NCBI RefSeq assembly: GCF_000147815.2
Contig: NC_015957.1
Coordinates: 1,240,001 to 1,304,000 of the forward strand
DNA length: 64,000 nucleotides
Reading direction: 5' to 3'
Origin: Streptomyces violaceusniger Tu 4113
GTDB lineage: Bacteria; Actinomycetota; Actinomycetes; Streptomycetales; Streptomycetaceae
Below the pieces are notes generated by a model, which was given only the letters and a program-made list of their open reading frames with translations, was not told the origin of the DNA and did not search any database. The translations under genes and the position numbers were made by a program. Of this stretch, positions 53,528 to 62,309 are shown piece after piece (position 1 is the first letter of the stretch; the number at the start of each line of letters is the position of its first letter).

Positions 53528-54505
53528 TCAGGCGAGGCGCACGCGCGGGTCGATGAAGGCGTAGGCGGCGTCGACCAGGATGTTGAACACCACGATGGCC
53601 GCGGAGCTGACCAGCATCACGCCCATCAGCATGGGCAGATCGGTGAGCTGGACGGATTCCACCGCCAGCCGCCCGATGCCGTGCAGGGTGAAGGTGTACT
53701 CGGTGACCATGGCCCCGCCGAAGAGCGATCCGAGGTCGATGCCGAAGATGGTGATGATGGGGGCGATGGCGCCGCGCCAGGCGTAGCGGAAGAAGACCGT
53801 ACGGCTGGAGAGTCCCTTGGCTCTCGCCGTGCGGACATGGTCCTCCTGCAGTTGCTCGACCATCTGGGAGCGGGTCATCCGACTGTAGTTGGCCAGGAAG
53901 ATCAGGGAGAGCACCACCCAGGGCAGCAGCATCCCGCTGAACCACTTCGCCGGATTGTCGGTGAAGGGGTAGTAGGCGGGCTGGTCCATGATCCCCAGAC
54001 CGCTGACGAACCAGGCCAGGGCGAGCACTCCGACGAAGTAGATCTGCATCGAGGCGCCGAGCAGCGACAGCGAGCTGAAGAACTTGTCGATCCAGGTGCC
54101 GCGCCGCCAGGCCGCGATCATGCCGATGCCGATCCCGCAGACCAGGAACACGGCGGCACCGCCGAGGGCGAGCGAGAGGGTGGTGGGGAAGCGGTCGGCG
54201 ATGGTGCCCCAGACGGGCTCCTGGCTGACGAAGGAGTAGCCGAAGCAGGGGGCGCTGCAGTGCCCCACGGCGAAGTCCCGCCCGGCGACGATCCCCACCA
54301 TGAACTTCGCGTACTGGACCGGCACCGGCTGGTCCAGACCCAGGTTCTTGTTGATCATGGCGAGCGAGACGGGGTCGCAGTTCTTGCCGCAGGCGAGCCG
54401 GGCCGGTTCGGCGGGCAGGGCGAAGAAGAGGAAGAACGTGATCGCGCTGATCAGGATCAGGATCACGATCGCGCCGAGGGACCGGCGGGCGAGGAATCTC
54501 AACAT
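53528..54505 (-). CDS. bldKC: bldK-like ABC permease (DppB/OppB type)
   Basis: A 325-aa permease starting MLRFLARRSLGAIVILILIS. The first outer loop contains four cysteines in two CxxxC pairs (C39/C43 and C83/C87), absent from the Opp1 and Opp2 permeases. The coupling loop reads LQEDHVRTARAKGLSSRTVF. It forms the channel with the permease encoded first in the operon. A hairpin in the 91-bp gap separates it from the lipoprotein gene. Symbol inferred. Confidence 0.9.
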   Translation of the reverse strand: MLRFLARRSLGAIVILILISAITFFLFFALPAEPARLACGKNCDPVSLAMINKNLGLDQPVPVQYAKFMVGIVAGRDFAVGHCSAPCFGYSFVSQEPVWGTIADRFPTTLSLALGGAAVFLVCGIGIGMIAAWRRGTWIDKFFSSLSLLGASMQIYFVGVLALAWFVSGLGIMDQPAYYPFTDNPAKWFSGMLLPWVVLSLIFLANYSRMTRSQMVEQLQEDHVRTARAKGLSSRTVFFRYAWRGAIAPIITIFGIDLGSLFGGAMVTEYTFTLHGIGRLAVESVQLTDLPMLMGVMLVSSAAIVVFNILVDAAYAFIDPRVRLA

Positions 54506-54535
54506 GACGTCGGTGATCTTCCGCTAGGGGCGGGT

Positions 54536-54569
54536 CCCGGCCGCACCCGCCGATAGGGGTGCGGCCGGG
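54536..54569 (-). terminator. Intra-operon hairpin after the bldK-like lipoprotein gene
   Basis: CCCGGCCGCACCC (54536-54548) pairs with GGGTGCGGCCGGG (54557-54569), in the 91-bp gap between the lipoprotein and the second permease. It probably sets unequal expression of the two parts of the operon. Confidence 0.75.
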
Positions 54570-54596
54570 GTCTGCGCTGCCTGGTGACGGCCGCGG

Positions 54597-56399
54597 CTAC
54601 TTGATGAAGACGGCCGTCGGGTCCACGGCCCCGTAGACCGAGTTGAACTTCACTCCGCCGATGCCCGAGCCCCAGAGGGTGAACAGCCGGTTGTAGAAGG
54701 TCGGGACCGCGGGGACGTCATCGGTGAGGATCTTCTCGCTGAGCTTGATCCACTCCGAGGTGGCCCGGCTCAGGTCGCCGACCTTGGCGACCTTGCCGAT
54801 CTCCGCGTTGACCGCCGGGACGTCGAGGTGCGAGTAGTTCGAGGAGTCGTCGTAGACGTTCTCGCCGCCGTACACCGGCGGGACCACGGTCGAGGCGGAT
54901 GGCCAGTCGGCACCCCACGAGGACCGGTACAGGTCGAACTTGTTCTTGACCTTTCCGATCTGCGTGTAATAGGTCGACTGGTCGATCTCCTTCTTCTGCA
55001 CCTTGAACCCGGCCCGCTCCAGGGCCCGCTGGACGACCACCGAGGCGTCCTGGTGGGTGTCGCCGTTGCCGTAGGCGTAGACGAGCTCGTAGTTCTCCTT
55101 GCCCGCCTCCTTCAGCAGCTCCCTGGCCTTCTTGGCGTTGCCGCCGGGGTACTTCTTCTTCTGGAACGGGTCGAAGGAGGGGTCGTAGCCCTTGAGCGTG
55201 GGGCCGACCAGCCCGCCGCCGACCTCACCGCCCTTGGGGCCGCCGAACTGCTGGAGGTACTGCCCGCTGGGGAAGGCCCAGGCGATCGCCTCGCGCACCT
55301 TCTTGTCCTTGACCCGATCGGTGTTGATCGAGACGACGTCCACATAGGGCTGCGTCTCGGTCAGCGACCGGGCCATCGCCTCCTTGTCCTTGAGGACCGT
55401 GGAGATCTGCGAGGGGTCGACCGCGTTGGTGAGCGTCATCCCGTTCCGGTCGGCGCCCTTGCTGGCCTGGAGCCGGCGGGTGGAGTCCACCCACTGGTGG
55501 CCGAAGGAGATGTCGAACCCGTCGACGTACTGATGACGTATCGAGTCGGTCCTGGGGTCCCACTGGTCGTTCTTGACGAACTCGACGCCCTTGCCCGACT
55601 TGAAGTTCCGGACTTTGTACGGGCCCGAGGCCAGCGGGGCCTTGTCGTACTTCTCCTTGGTGTCCTTGCCCGGCGGCACCGCGCTGATATTGGGCATGGC
55701 GACCGCGAACGGCACCTCGGCGCGCGGCTGGTCGAAGTGGAAGACGATGGTCTTGCCGTCCGGGGTGTCCAGCACCGACGAGGGCAGATGCTTGCCCTTG
55801 TAGGGGCCGTCCGGAAGCGCCTTGCGGTACTTCTGGCCCTCACCGGAGAGCCACTGCTGCAGATACGTCGGCCCGTTCGTCTGATACGGCGCGTAGAGCC
55901 GCTCGACGGCCTGCCGGACGTCCTTGGAGGTGATGGGCGAGCCGTCCTCGTACTTCAGCCCGTCCTTGAGGGTGTACGTCCAGGTGCGGCCGCCGTCGGA
56001 GGACTTGCCGGTGTCGGTGGCGAGGTCGCCGACCAGCTTGGCCTTGCCCGTCTTGTCGTCGAACTGGTAGTTCGTCAGCGTCCGGTTGTAGAGGGTCTGC
56101 GCGATCAGCTCATCGCTGACGTAGATCTGCCCCGGGTCCAGATGCTCGAAGGCGTCCCGCTGCAGCACCGTGACGGTGCCGCCCTTCTTGGCGCCCGGCA
56201 GGTCCTTGGCCGGTCCGGTGGAGTCGGCGGCGGTGCCGAGGGTGACGTCCTGGGACTCCATCCTGGGCTCGTTCGACCCCTTGGGATTTGAGCCGCCGCC
56301 TCCGCTGCTGCACCCCGCGAGCGCCAGGGCGCCCGCGGTCAGGGCGACGGCATAGGTACGGGCTCTGCGGCTGTTCTTCTTCGGCGTCATCGTGGTCAC
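54597..56399 (-). CDS. bldKB: bldK-like oligopeptide-binding lipoprotein
   Basis: A 600-aa lipoprotein (GTG 56399, AGGCAGG upstream; an ATG at 56390 is 3 codons in). Lipobox LAGC at C30, then a Gly/Ser linker. SBP family 5 core: HLDPGQIYVSDELIAQTLYN, WTYTLKDGLKYEDGSPITSK, ASGPYKVRNFKSGKG and VREAIAWAFPSGQYLQQFGG. It is clearly diverged from the Opp1 and Opp2 lipoproteins. In S. coelicolor BldKB is a lipoprotein of about 600 aa that captures an extracellular oligopeptide signal needed for aerial growth. Length and order agree, but identity is inferred. Confidence 0.92.
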   Translation of the reverse strand: MTTMTPKKNSRRARTYAVALTAGALALAGCSSGGGGSNPKGSNEPRMESQDVTLGTAADSTGPAKDLPGAKKGGTVTVLQRDAFEHLDPGQIYVSDELIAQTLYNRTLTNYQFDDKTGKAKLVGDLATDTGKSSDGGRTWTYTLKDGLKYEDGSPITSKDVRQAVERLYAPYQTNGPTYLQQWLSGEGQKYRKALPDGPYKGKHLPSSVLDTPDGKTIVFHFDQPRAEVPFAVAMPNISAVPPGKDTKEKYDKAPLASGPYKVRNFKSGKGVEFVKNDQWDPRTDSIRHQYVDGFDISFGHQWVDSTRRLQASKGADRNGMTLTNAVDPSQISTVLKDKEAMARSLTETQPYVDVVSINTDRVKDKKVREAIAWAFPSGQYLQQFGGPKGGEVGGGLVGPTLKGYDPSFDPFQKKKYPGGNAKKARELLKEAGKENYELVYAYGNGDTHQDASVVVQRALERAGFKVQKKEIDQSTYYTQIGKVKNKFDLYRSSWGADWPSASTVVPPVYGGENVYDDSSNYSHLDVPAVNAEIGKVAKVGDLSRATSEWIKLSEKILTDDVPAVPTFYNRLFTLWGSGIGGVKFNSVYGAVDPTAVFIK

Positions 56400-56461
56400 T
56401 GCACCTGCCTCATCGGACGGAAGACTTGCCGTTCTCTGCCTTGGGCCCTCCGGCCCCCCGG

Positions 56462-57466
56462 TCACCGCGTGGTCTTCGGGTCCATCGCGTCCCGGACCGA
56501 GTCCCCGAGCAGGTTGAAGGCGACCACGAAGACCACCATGGCGATGCCGGGGAAGAACATGTAGGTGATGTCGCCCTCGTAGAAGTTCGCGCCCTTGGCG
56601 AACATCCGGCCCCAGTCGGGGGTCGGCTCCACCACGCCGACGCCGAGGAAGGACAGCGCCGCTTCCGTCGTCACGAAGTTCGGCAGCATCAGCGTGGACT
56701 GCACCAGGATGGGCGTGACGAGGTTGGGCAGCAGCTCCTTGCGGACGATCCGCCACGGCGAGGCGCCGGTCACCCTGGCCGCCTCGACGAACTCACGCTC
56801 CCTCAGGGACAGCACTTGGCCGCGCAGCAGCCGGGCGAGCTGCATCCAGCCCAGCAGCCACAACACCATCACCAGGGCCGTCACCCGGAAATAGGTGGGC
56901 GTCTCCTTCTGCGGGCTGACGAACAGCGCGGTCACCACCGGCATGAAGGCGACGAAGAAGAGCTGCTGCGGAAAGGACAGCAGCAGATCGATGAGCCGGC
57001 CGAGGAAGTAGTCGGTGCGGCCGCCCAGATAGCCCGCCACCACGCCGATCACGATGCCGGTGACCGTGGACAGCACGGTCGCGGCCAGCCCGATCAGCAG
57101 CGAGGTGCGGATGCCGTAGACGAGCTGGGTCAGCACATCGCGGCCCAGCTTGGGCTCGATGCCGAACCAGAACTCCCCGTCGATGCCCCCGTTGGGCTTC
57201 ATCGGATAGCTGGTGAGGGGGTCCAGCAGCGCGGGCCGGTCCAGGCCGTAGGTGGTGTACGGATCCTTGCCGTACAGCCAGGAGATCACCGGCGCCAGCA
57301 CGGCGACGGCGAAGAAGAAGATCACCAAGCATGCGGAGACGACACCCGTGCGGTCGCGCTTGAAGCGCCGCCACATGAGTTGGCGGGGCGCCAGACCGGC
57401 CGGCGCCTCGCCCTCCGTGCCCGGTGCGGCCTTTTCGACCACGCCGGACTGGGATGGAGTCGTCAT
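56462..57466 (-). CDS. bldKA: bldK-like ABC permease (DppC/OppC type), first gene
   Basis: A 334-aa permease with a 45-residue cytosolic N-terminus, about six helices, the coupling loop REREFVEAARVTGASPWRIV, and the end NLLGDSVRDAMDPKTTR. GGGGGACG precedes the ATG. Being the first gene, before the lipoprotein, is the unusual order known for bldK. An 11-bp palindrome lies 22 bp before the start. Symbol inferred from layout. Confidence 0.9.
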   Translation of the reverse strand: MTTPSQSGVVEKAAPGTEGEAPAGLAPRQLMWRRFKRDRTGVVSACLVIFFFAVAVLAPVISWLYGKDPYTTYGLDRPALLDPLTSYPMKPNGGIDGEFWFGIEPKLGRDVLTQLVYGIRTSLLIGLAATVLSTVTGIVIGVVAGYLGGRTDYFLGRLIDLLLSFPQQLFFVAFMPVVTALFVSPQKETPTYFRVTALVMVLWLLGWMQLARLLRGQVLSLREREFVEAARVTGASPWRIVRKELLPNLVTPILVQSTLMLPNFVTTEAALSFLGVGVVEPTPDWGRMFAKGANFYEGDITYMFFPGIAMVVFVVAFNLLGDSVRDAMDPKTTR

Positions 57467-57943
57467 CGCGTAGCGTCCCCCCGCACTGGTGTCACACCGT
57501 CAACTCGCGTTGTCTATGCGCGTCATGTCGCCGCCCGCTCGCCAAGGTGGTGCGTGCGTACCGGGTTGAGCGGACTTTCGCAATCGGGGAACGGCCCAGT
57601 CAAGGGGCCGGGGAGGGTGGATGTGCTGCTCATTCGAGTCTTGAGCGAAGATTTGGCAGATCGAGGTCAGGGCGTGCTTGACAGGGACTCCTCATAGGAG
57701 ACAAAGCATGTTCTATGCGCAGGAAGCGCGTTAACACGTCGGCAACTCATCCGTCGCAACACCGATATACGGACGCGTCAGGCTGAACTGCGTACGGCCG
57801 TGCGGGTGCCGTGGACCGGTCGGGGCGCGCCATATGGCCCCGGCCGGTCGCCCCCCTTCCGCGGCCGCCGGACGGTCACGATCCGTATTTTTCTTCGCCT
57901 CGCGACGGTTGCCCGGGGTACGAGGCGGGGGAAACCTACGGCT
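57467..57943. other. 477-bp divergent intergenic region
   Basis: Holds the promoters of the bldK-like operon (minus) and the membrane protein gene (plus). I see the palindrome at 57488-57498, a consensus-like TTGACA at 57678-57683 without a matching -10, and CTCCTcatAGGAG close by. No gene is visible. Confidence 0.5.
57488..57498. promoter_or_regulatory. Palindrome upstream of the bldK-like operon
   Basis: GGTGTCACACC is a perfect 5-1-5 palindrome, 22 bp before the first start codon on the minus strand. A site within the leader could bind a repressor. Too short to be certain. Confidence 0.35.
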
Positions 57944-59218
57944 ATGGGGCAGGGACGGATACTCAACAGCGGAGGGCGCCTTTTCGGGGCGCTCGTCTGC
58001 GCGGTTCTCGGGCTGATCTCGCTGGCGTGGATCATCCACGACCTCGACAAGGCCGACGAGGCGAACCATCTGTGGTGGACGTGGGCGGGGCTGCCGTTCC
58101 GGGCCACCGGAGGGATCTTCGGTTCCTCCCTGCTCGACCTCGTGCTGCTGCTGGTCTACGTGGTAGTCGGGATCACCGCCCTGCGCTCACCGGCCGCCGC
58201 GGGCGCGCTCGGCACGGTCGCGGTGGTGACCGTCGCGGTGCGCCTGCCCAGCCTGTGGAACCTGAACTCCGACTGGCTGCAGGGCATCCCCGGCGATCTG
58301 AAGACGCGGGCCAACCTCAGCGCCTGGGCGCAGGTGGTCCTCGGGGGCCTGCTGCTGGCCGTGGTGGCCGCCGTCCGACGCCCCGCCGACCTCGCCCCGC
58401 CCGGGCACCTGGCCTCGCCCGCCGACCGGCCGCCGGGCCGCCCCTCGCCCGGGGCGGCGGTCACCGGCGCGCTGTTCCTGGGCGCCGGCGGGGCCGTCAT
58501 CGCCGCCTGGCAGATCTACTGGGCCCAGGAGCGGGGCTGGGAGATCTACAAGTACCTGCTCACCGGCAAGCACACGCTGCCCACCCTGCTCTCGCCGCCC
58601 GGTGCCTGGACGGCGTGGGCGGCGGTCGCACTGTGCCTGGCCGCCGCGGCGGCCGCGCTCGCGCGTGCCCCGCTGGCGCGTCCGCTGGGGATGACGGCGG
58701 CGGCGCTGGTCATGGTGACGGGGATCAGCGAGGCGTCGCTCTACATCAAGCTGGACTATGTGGACCACCTCAGCGATCTGCCGACGGTGGGCGTGCTCAG
58801 CGTGCTCACCGGCTTCTTCGAGGCCATCGCGGGGCTGATCGCCCTCCTGGCGCTGGCTCGGCGGGGCGTTGAGGAGGGGGTCGACGGCGCCGCGTTCACC
58901 GGGGTGCCGGGGCCGGGCGCCCCGGCGTACGGCGGCTATGACGGCTATGGGTCCGGCGGTTACGACGGCTATGGGCCCGGGGGCTACGGCGACGGTTCTG
59001 GGGCCGGAGGCTACGGCGGTGGCTACGGGAGCGGGGGTTACGGGAGCGGCGGACACGGGAGTGGCGGCTACGGCGGTGGCGGCTATGGCGGCGGGGGATA
59101 CGGCCCGCCGCCGCCCAGCATCCCGCCGCTGGTGCCCCCGCCGCCCGGGGCCCCGCCCGCCGCGCCCCCGCCGCCGTCCGCACCCCCCGCGCCTCCCGCA
59201 CCGCCGCCGGGCTGGTGA
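57944..59218 (+). CDS. Multi-pass membrane protein with Gly/Tyr-repeat and Pro-rich tail
   Basis: A 424-aa protein. Residues 1-310 contain about seven hydrophobic segments (GALVCAVLGLISLAWIIHDL, LLDLVLLLVYVVVGITALRS and others). Residues about 325-385 are GGYDGYGSGGYGGG-like repeats with more than ten GGY or GYG units. The last 40 residues are almost only Pro, Ala and Gly. The tail is presumably cytosolic or surface-exposed and disordered. I do not recognise the family. GGCGGGGGAA precedes the ATG. Divergent from the bldK-like operon. Confidence 0.85.
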   Translation: MGQGRILNSGGRLFGALVCAVLGLISLAWIIHDLDKADEANHLWWTWAGLPFRATGGIFGSSLLDLVLLLVYVVVGITALRSPAAAGALGTVAVVTVAVRLPSLWNLNSDWLQGIPGDLKTRANLSAWAQVVLGGLLLAVVAAVRRPADLAPPGHLASPADRPPGRPSPGAAVTGALFLGAGGAVIAAWQIYWAQERGWEIYKYLLTGKHTLPTLLSPPGAWTAWAAVALCLAAAAAALARAPLARPLGMTAAALVMVTGISEASLYIKLDYVDHLSDLPTVGVLSVLTGFFEAIAGLIALLALARRGVEEGVDGAAFTGVPGPGAPAYGGYDGYGSGGYDGYGPGGYGDGSGAGGYGGGYGSGGYGSGGHGSGGYGGGGYGGGGYGPPPPSIPPLVPPPPGAPPAAPPPPSAPPAPPAPPPGW

Positions 59219-59268
59219 CGGCGGGCTGGTGACGGCGGACCAGCGCGGCCCTGGGGCCCAGGCCCTGT

Positions 59269-59398
59269 CCGGTGGATCTTCGCGGGCCCGCGACGCCTGG
59301 CACGGCGCCCCCAGCTACCGCTGGGAGGTGCCCCTGCACCAGCCGCCGCGGGCCCCGCGGCGGCAGCCGCTGATGTCACAGGCGCGAAGATCCACCGG
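59269..59398. mobile_element. 130-bp MITE-like inverted-repeat element
   Basis: CCGGTGGATCTTCGCG (59269-59284) and CGCGAAGATCCACCGG (59383-59398) are perfect 16-bp inverted termini. Inside are GCGGGCCCGC, the hairpin CCCAGC/GCTGGG (59310-59325) and a 10-bp-stem hairpin at 59342-59364. It has no coding capacity. The layout fits a miniature inverted-repeat transposable element or a large structured RNA/terminator. I recall similar sequence from other Streptomyces gaps but cannot confirm it. Confidence 0.55.
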
Positions 59399-59425
59399 CC
59401 AGGTGAAGTCCGGTGCGGTTCGGGT

Positions 59426-59442
59426 GCGCCCCGAAGGGGCGC
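59426..59442. terminator. Hairpin terminator between converging genes
   Basis: GCGCCCC, loop gaa, GGGGCGC. It belongs to a hairpin type (CCCCGAAGGGGCGCGGGG) frequent after Streptomyces genes. Confidence 0.55.
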
Positions 59443-59458
59443 GGGGCTGTGTCGTTGT

Positions 59459-59502
59459 ACGGCTCCGCCGCGGCTGTGTCGATATGCGGCTCCGCCGCGT
59501 GG
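59459..59502. repeat. Copies of the CGGCTCCGCCGCG dispersed repeat
   Basis: ACGGCTCCGCCGCGG is followed 25 bp later by ATGCGGCTCCGCCGCGTGG (59484-59502); the second is identical to 30473-30491, upstream of typA. Confidence 0.75.
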
Positions 59503-59570
59503 GACCAGCCACGACGCAGCCGCGGACAAAGCACGGCAGTTTGCGGCTCTTCCGCGGAGCGCCTCGCGGG

Positions 59571-61733
59571 CTACCGCATCCCGAGGGACCGCTTGAGGAA
59601 GTCCACCTGCAGCAGCAGCAGATTCTCCGCGACCTGCTCCTGCGGGGTCATATGGGTCACCCCGGACAGCGGCAGCACCTCATGCGGACGGCCCGCGGCC
59701 AACAGCGCCGAGGAGAGCCGCAGGGTGTGCGCGGCCACCACGTTGTCGTCCGCCAGACCGTGGATGATCATCATCGGCCGGGCGGTCTCCGCCGCGCCGG
59801 ACAGCCCCTCGTCGGTCATCAGCGCGTTGGCGGCGTAAACCTCGGGCTGTTCGTCGGGCAGGCCCAGATACCGCTCGGTGTAGTGGGTGTCGTACAGCCG
59901 CCAGTCCGTCACCGGGGCGCCCACCACGCCCGCGTGGAAGACATCGGGGCGGCGCAGCACCGCCAGCGCGGCCAGATAGCCGCCGTAGGACCAGCCGCGG
60001 ATGGCGACCCGGCCGAGGTCCAGCGGATAGCGCTCGGCGAGCGCCGTCACCGCCTCGACCTGGTCCTCCAGGGTGACCGCGGCCAAGTCGTCGCGTACCG
60101 CCTTCTCCCAGGCCGGGGAGCGGCCGGGGGTGCCGCGGCCGTCGGCGACGATCACCGCGAAGCCCTGGTCGGCGAACCACTGCGAGGTGAGGTGGGCGTT
60201 GTGCGAGGCGACCACCCGCTGGCCGTGCGGCCCACCGTAAGGATCCATCAGGACCGGCAGCGGTCCGTCGCCCTCCCGGTGGCCGCTGGGCAGCAGCACG
60301 GCGCAGGGGATGTCCCGCTTGCCCGCGAAGAGGAGCTCGGGGCGGGCGGTGATGACGGGCCGCTCCGCGTACGAGGCGATCTCGGCGATGCGCTCGGCCG
60401 CGCCGTGGTCGGCGGGCCGGAGGATCTCCACGCTCACCCCGGGCCGCTCCAGCCCCGTGTACGCCAGTGCGAGCACCTCACCGCCGCGCGTCGCGGAGTG
60501 GACCGCAGGGAAGGGCCGCTTGCCGACCGGCTCCCAGCCGCCCTGGTCGCCGCTGCCCCGGAACCAGGCGCGGTAGACGTCGATCTCGCCCGGCTGCTCG
60601 GGCAGCGGAGCACCGGCCCCGGGGGAGGCGGAGAACAGCACGTCGTCCGTGCCGATGTCGAGGACCGCGCGCACCTGGAGGGCACCGGACGTCAACTTGC
60701 GGTCGCCGACCATCAGCACCCGGGCGCCGCCCTCATCCGCGATGCGGACGAGGCGTCCGTCCTCCGTCCAGGCCGGCACCCCGGGGAAAAGATCCAGCCA
60801 AACCGCGTCCTCGTCGACATGGACCGTGCTGGTCCGTCCGGTGTCGGTGTCCACGGCCAGGTAGAGCTGGCTGCGCTGGTCCCTGGCCTGGACCAGAAGC
60901 AGGGGCGGACCGTAGGCCGACCAGTGCACCCGCGCGAGGTACGGATAGCGCTCCCGGTCCCACTCGATCTCCGTACGGGAGCCGTCCAGGCCGAGCAGAA
61001 CCAGCCGCACCTCGGCGTTGGCGGTGCCCGCGGCCGGATAGGCGGCCTCCGCGGGCTTTTGGCCAGGGTGGGCCGGGTCGGCGAGCCACCAGCGCTGTAC
61101 GGGGGCGTCGTCGGCCCGGGCGGCCAGCAGGGCGTCGCTCCGCGGCGACCACCAGAAGCCGCGTGAGCGGTCCATCTCCTCGGCCGCGATGAACTCCGCG
61201 AGGCCGTAGGTGACGGTGTCCTCCTCCGGCTCCGCGAGCGCCCGGTCGTCCGCGCCGTCCGCGCCCGTGACCCGCAGCGCCCCGCCCGCCGCATAGGCGA
61301 TATGGCGGCCGTCGGGCGAGGGGCGCGGGTCCACGACCGGACCGGGGACGCGCAGCTCGCGGGTGGTGCCCGCGGGCAGATCGGTGGTGAAGAGCCGTCC
61401 GGAGAGGGCGAACGCGGCCCGCTCGACGGCGGTGTCCACCGCGTAGCCGACCACTCCGGCCGACCCCTCGCGGCTGCGCTCGCGCCGCGCCCGCTCCTCG
61501 GGGGACAGCTCCTCGCCGGCGCCGGCGAGCAGCTCGGCCGGGTCGGCGGCGGGGTACTCGCGCTGCCCGGCGAGGTCGTGCACCCACAGGACGCCGGTCC
61601 GGTCGGTGCCCGAGCGGGAGCGCAGGAAGACGACGCGTGAATCGTCGGGGGCCACGGCGAGGGCCCGCGGTGCCCCGAGGGTGAACCGTTGGGTCCGCGC
61701 GTGCTGCCGTGGGAACGAGAGCTGTCCGGTCAT
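59571..61733 (-). CDS. S9 prolyl oligopeptidase/DPP IV-type peptidase
   Basis: A 720-aa serine peptidase. A beta-propeller N-terminal part (about 30-450, DPP IV_N type, LSPEERARRERSREGS near 80 and FIAAEEMDRSRGFWWSP) precedes the alpha/beta hydrolase domain. Nucleophile Ser in GWSYGGYLAA near 581, Asp in IHGLADDNVV near 664, His in LSGVTHMTP near 693. No signal peptide, so it is probably cytosolic and hydrolyses imported oligopeptides, which suits the three importers to its left. Confidence 0.95.
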   Translation of the reverse strand: MTGQLSFPRQHARTQRFTLGAPRALAVAPDDSRVVFLRSRSGTDRTGVLWVHDLAGQREYPAADPAELLAGAGEELSPEERARRERSREGSAGVVGYAVDTAVERAAFALSGRLFTTDLPAGTTRELRVPGPVVDPRPSPDGRHIAYAAGGALRVTGADGADDRALAEPEEDTVTYGLAEFIAAEEMDRSRGFWWSPRSDALLAARADDAPVQRWWLADPAHPGQKPAEAAYPAAGTANAEVRLVLLGLDGSRTEIEWDRERYPYLARVHWSAYGPPLLLVQARDQRSQLYLAVDTDTGRTSTVHVDEDAVWLDLFPGVPAWTEDGRLVRIADEGGARVLMVGDRKLTSGALQVRAVLDIGTDDVLFSASPGAGAPLPEQPGEIDVYRAWFRGSGDQGGWEPVGKRPFPAVHSATRGGEVLALAYTGLERPGVSVEILRPADHGAAERIAEIASYAERPVITARPELLFAGKRDIPCAVLLPSGHREGDGPLPVLMDPYGGPHGQRVVASHNAHLTSQWFADQGFAVIVADGRGTPGRSPAWEKAVRDDLAAVTLEDQVEAVTALAERYPLDLGRVAIRGWSYGGYLAALAVLRRPDVFHAGVVGAPVTDWRLYDTHYTERYLGLPDEQPEVYAANALMTDEGLSGAAETARPMMIIHGLADDNVVAAHTLRLSSALLAAGRPHEVLPLSGVTHMTPQEQVAENLLLLQVDFLKRSLGMR

Positions 61734-62052
61734 AGGGCGAGCGTACGGCTCAGGATCAGCGCGAGGGAGAGTACGGATCGGTAGGCCGGGGCGGCGTTGC
61801 CCCTGGCACGGTCCGGCCGGAACGAGGTGGGGGTCAACCGGCCCCGTGTGATGGCGAGATGGCGCATAACCACCGAGAAAGCGCCCCGGGGGCGCGGAAG
61901 TTCGTGCGATCAGGCATGCGCCCCTGTCATGCTCCCGTGCACCGAGTCATGTGTACACCGCCATAGTTATGATCGATTGCGCATAGTGGGTAGCCCCTCT
62001 GTGGCATCAATATGTTGTCCGTCCGAGTGCGTGTATCTGGAGGTGAGCCGCT
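61734..62052. other. 319-bp intergenic region, promoter-like and AT-richer at its right end
   Basis: Separates divergent genes. 61950-62040 contains TATGAT (61968-61973) and other AT-rich hexamers but no clear -35 partner. No gene seen. Confidence 0.45.
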
Positions 62053-62247
62053 GTGGCGCTCTCGATCTCGGTATCAGTGCTATTGCTGATCATCGTCTTC
62101 ATGCTCGTGAACAAGGCAGGGCTGAAGGCGGTTCATGCGGTCGTCTGTGTCCTCCTCGGCTTCTACCTGGCGAGTTCTTCGGTAGCCCCGACGATCGACG
62201 ACCTCACCACCAATGTGGCGGACATGATCGGCGGCGTGAAGATCTGA
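62053..62247 (+). CDS. Small membrane protein (64 aa)
   Basis: A 64-aa protein with two hydrophobic segments (about 3-22, LSISVSVLLLIIVFMLVNKA, and 26-46, AVHAVVCVLLGFYLASSSVA) and an acidic/neutral C-terminal helix (TIDDLTTNVADMIGGVKI). CTGGAGG precedes the GTG start. Family not recognised; size and layout recall holin-like or phage-shock-type proteins. It is immediately upstream of mshB on the same strand (62 bp). Confidence 0.78.
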   Translation: MALSISVSVLLLIIVFMLVNKAGLKAVHAVVCVLLGFYLASSSVAPTIDDLTTNVADMIGGVKI

Positions 62248-62309
62248 CCCCGAGCGGGGCCGGGGCGTGCGACCCGTGGGCACTGGTGTGCGAATCGTAG
62301 GCTGTGCCC

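Larger units (their letters stand above)
59219..59570. other. 352-bp repeat-rich gap between converging genes
   Basis: Lies between the membrane protein and the S9 peptidase, whose ends face each other. It is filled by a 130-bp inverted-repeat element (59269-59398), a hairpin at 59426-59442 and dispersed GCGGCTCCGCCGC-type repeats. No gene. Confidence 0.7.

Noticed and set aside
57678..57683. TTGACA hexamer as the promoter of the downstream membrane protein gene
   Set aside because: No acceptable -10 at 16-18 bp; the sequence at that distance is ACAAAG.
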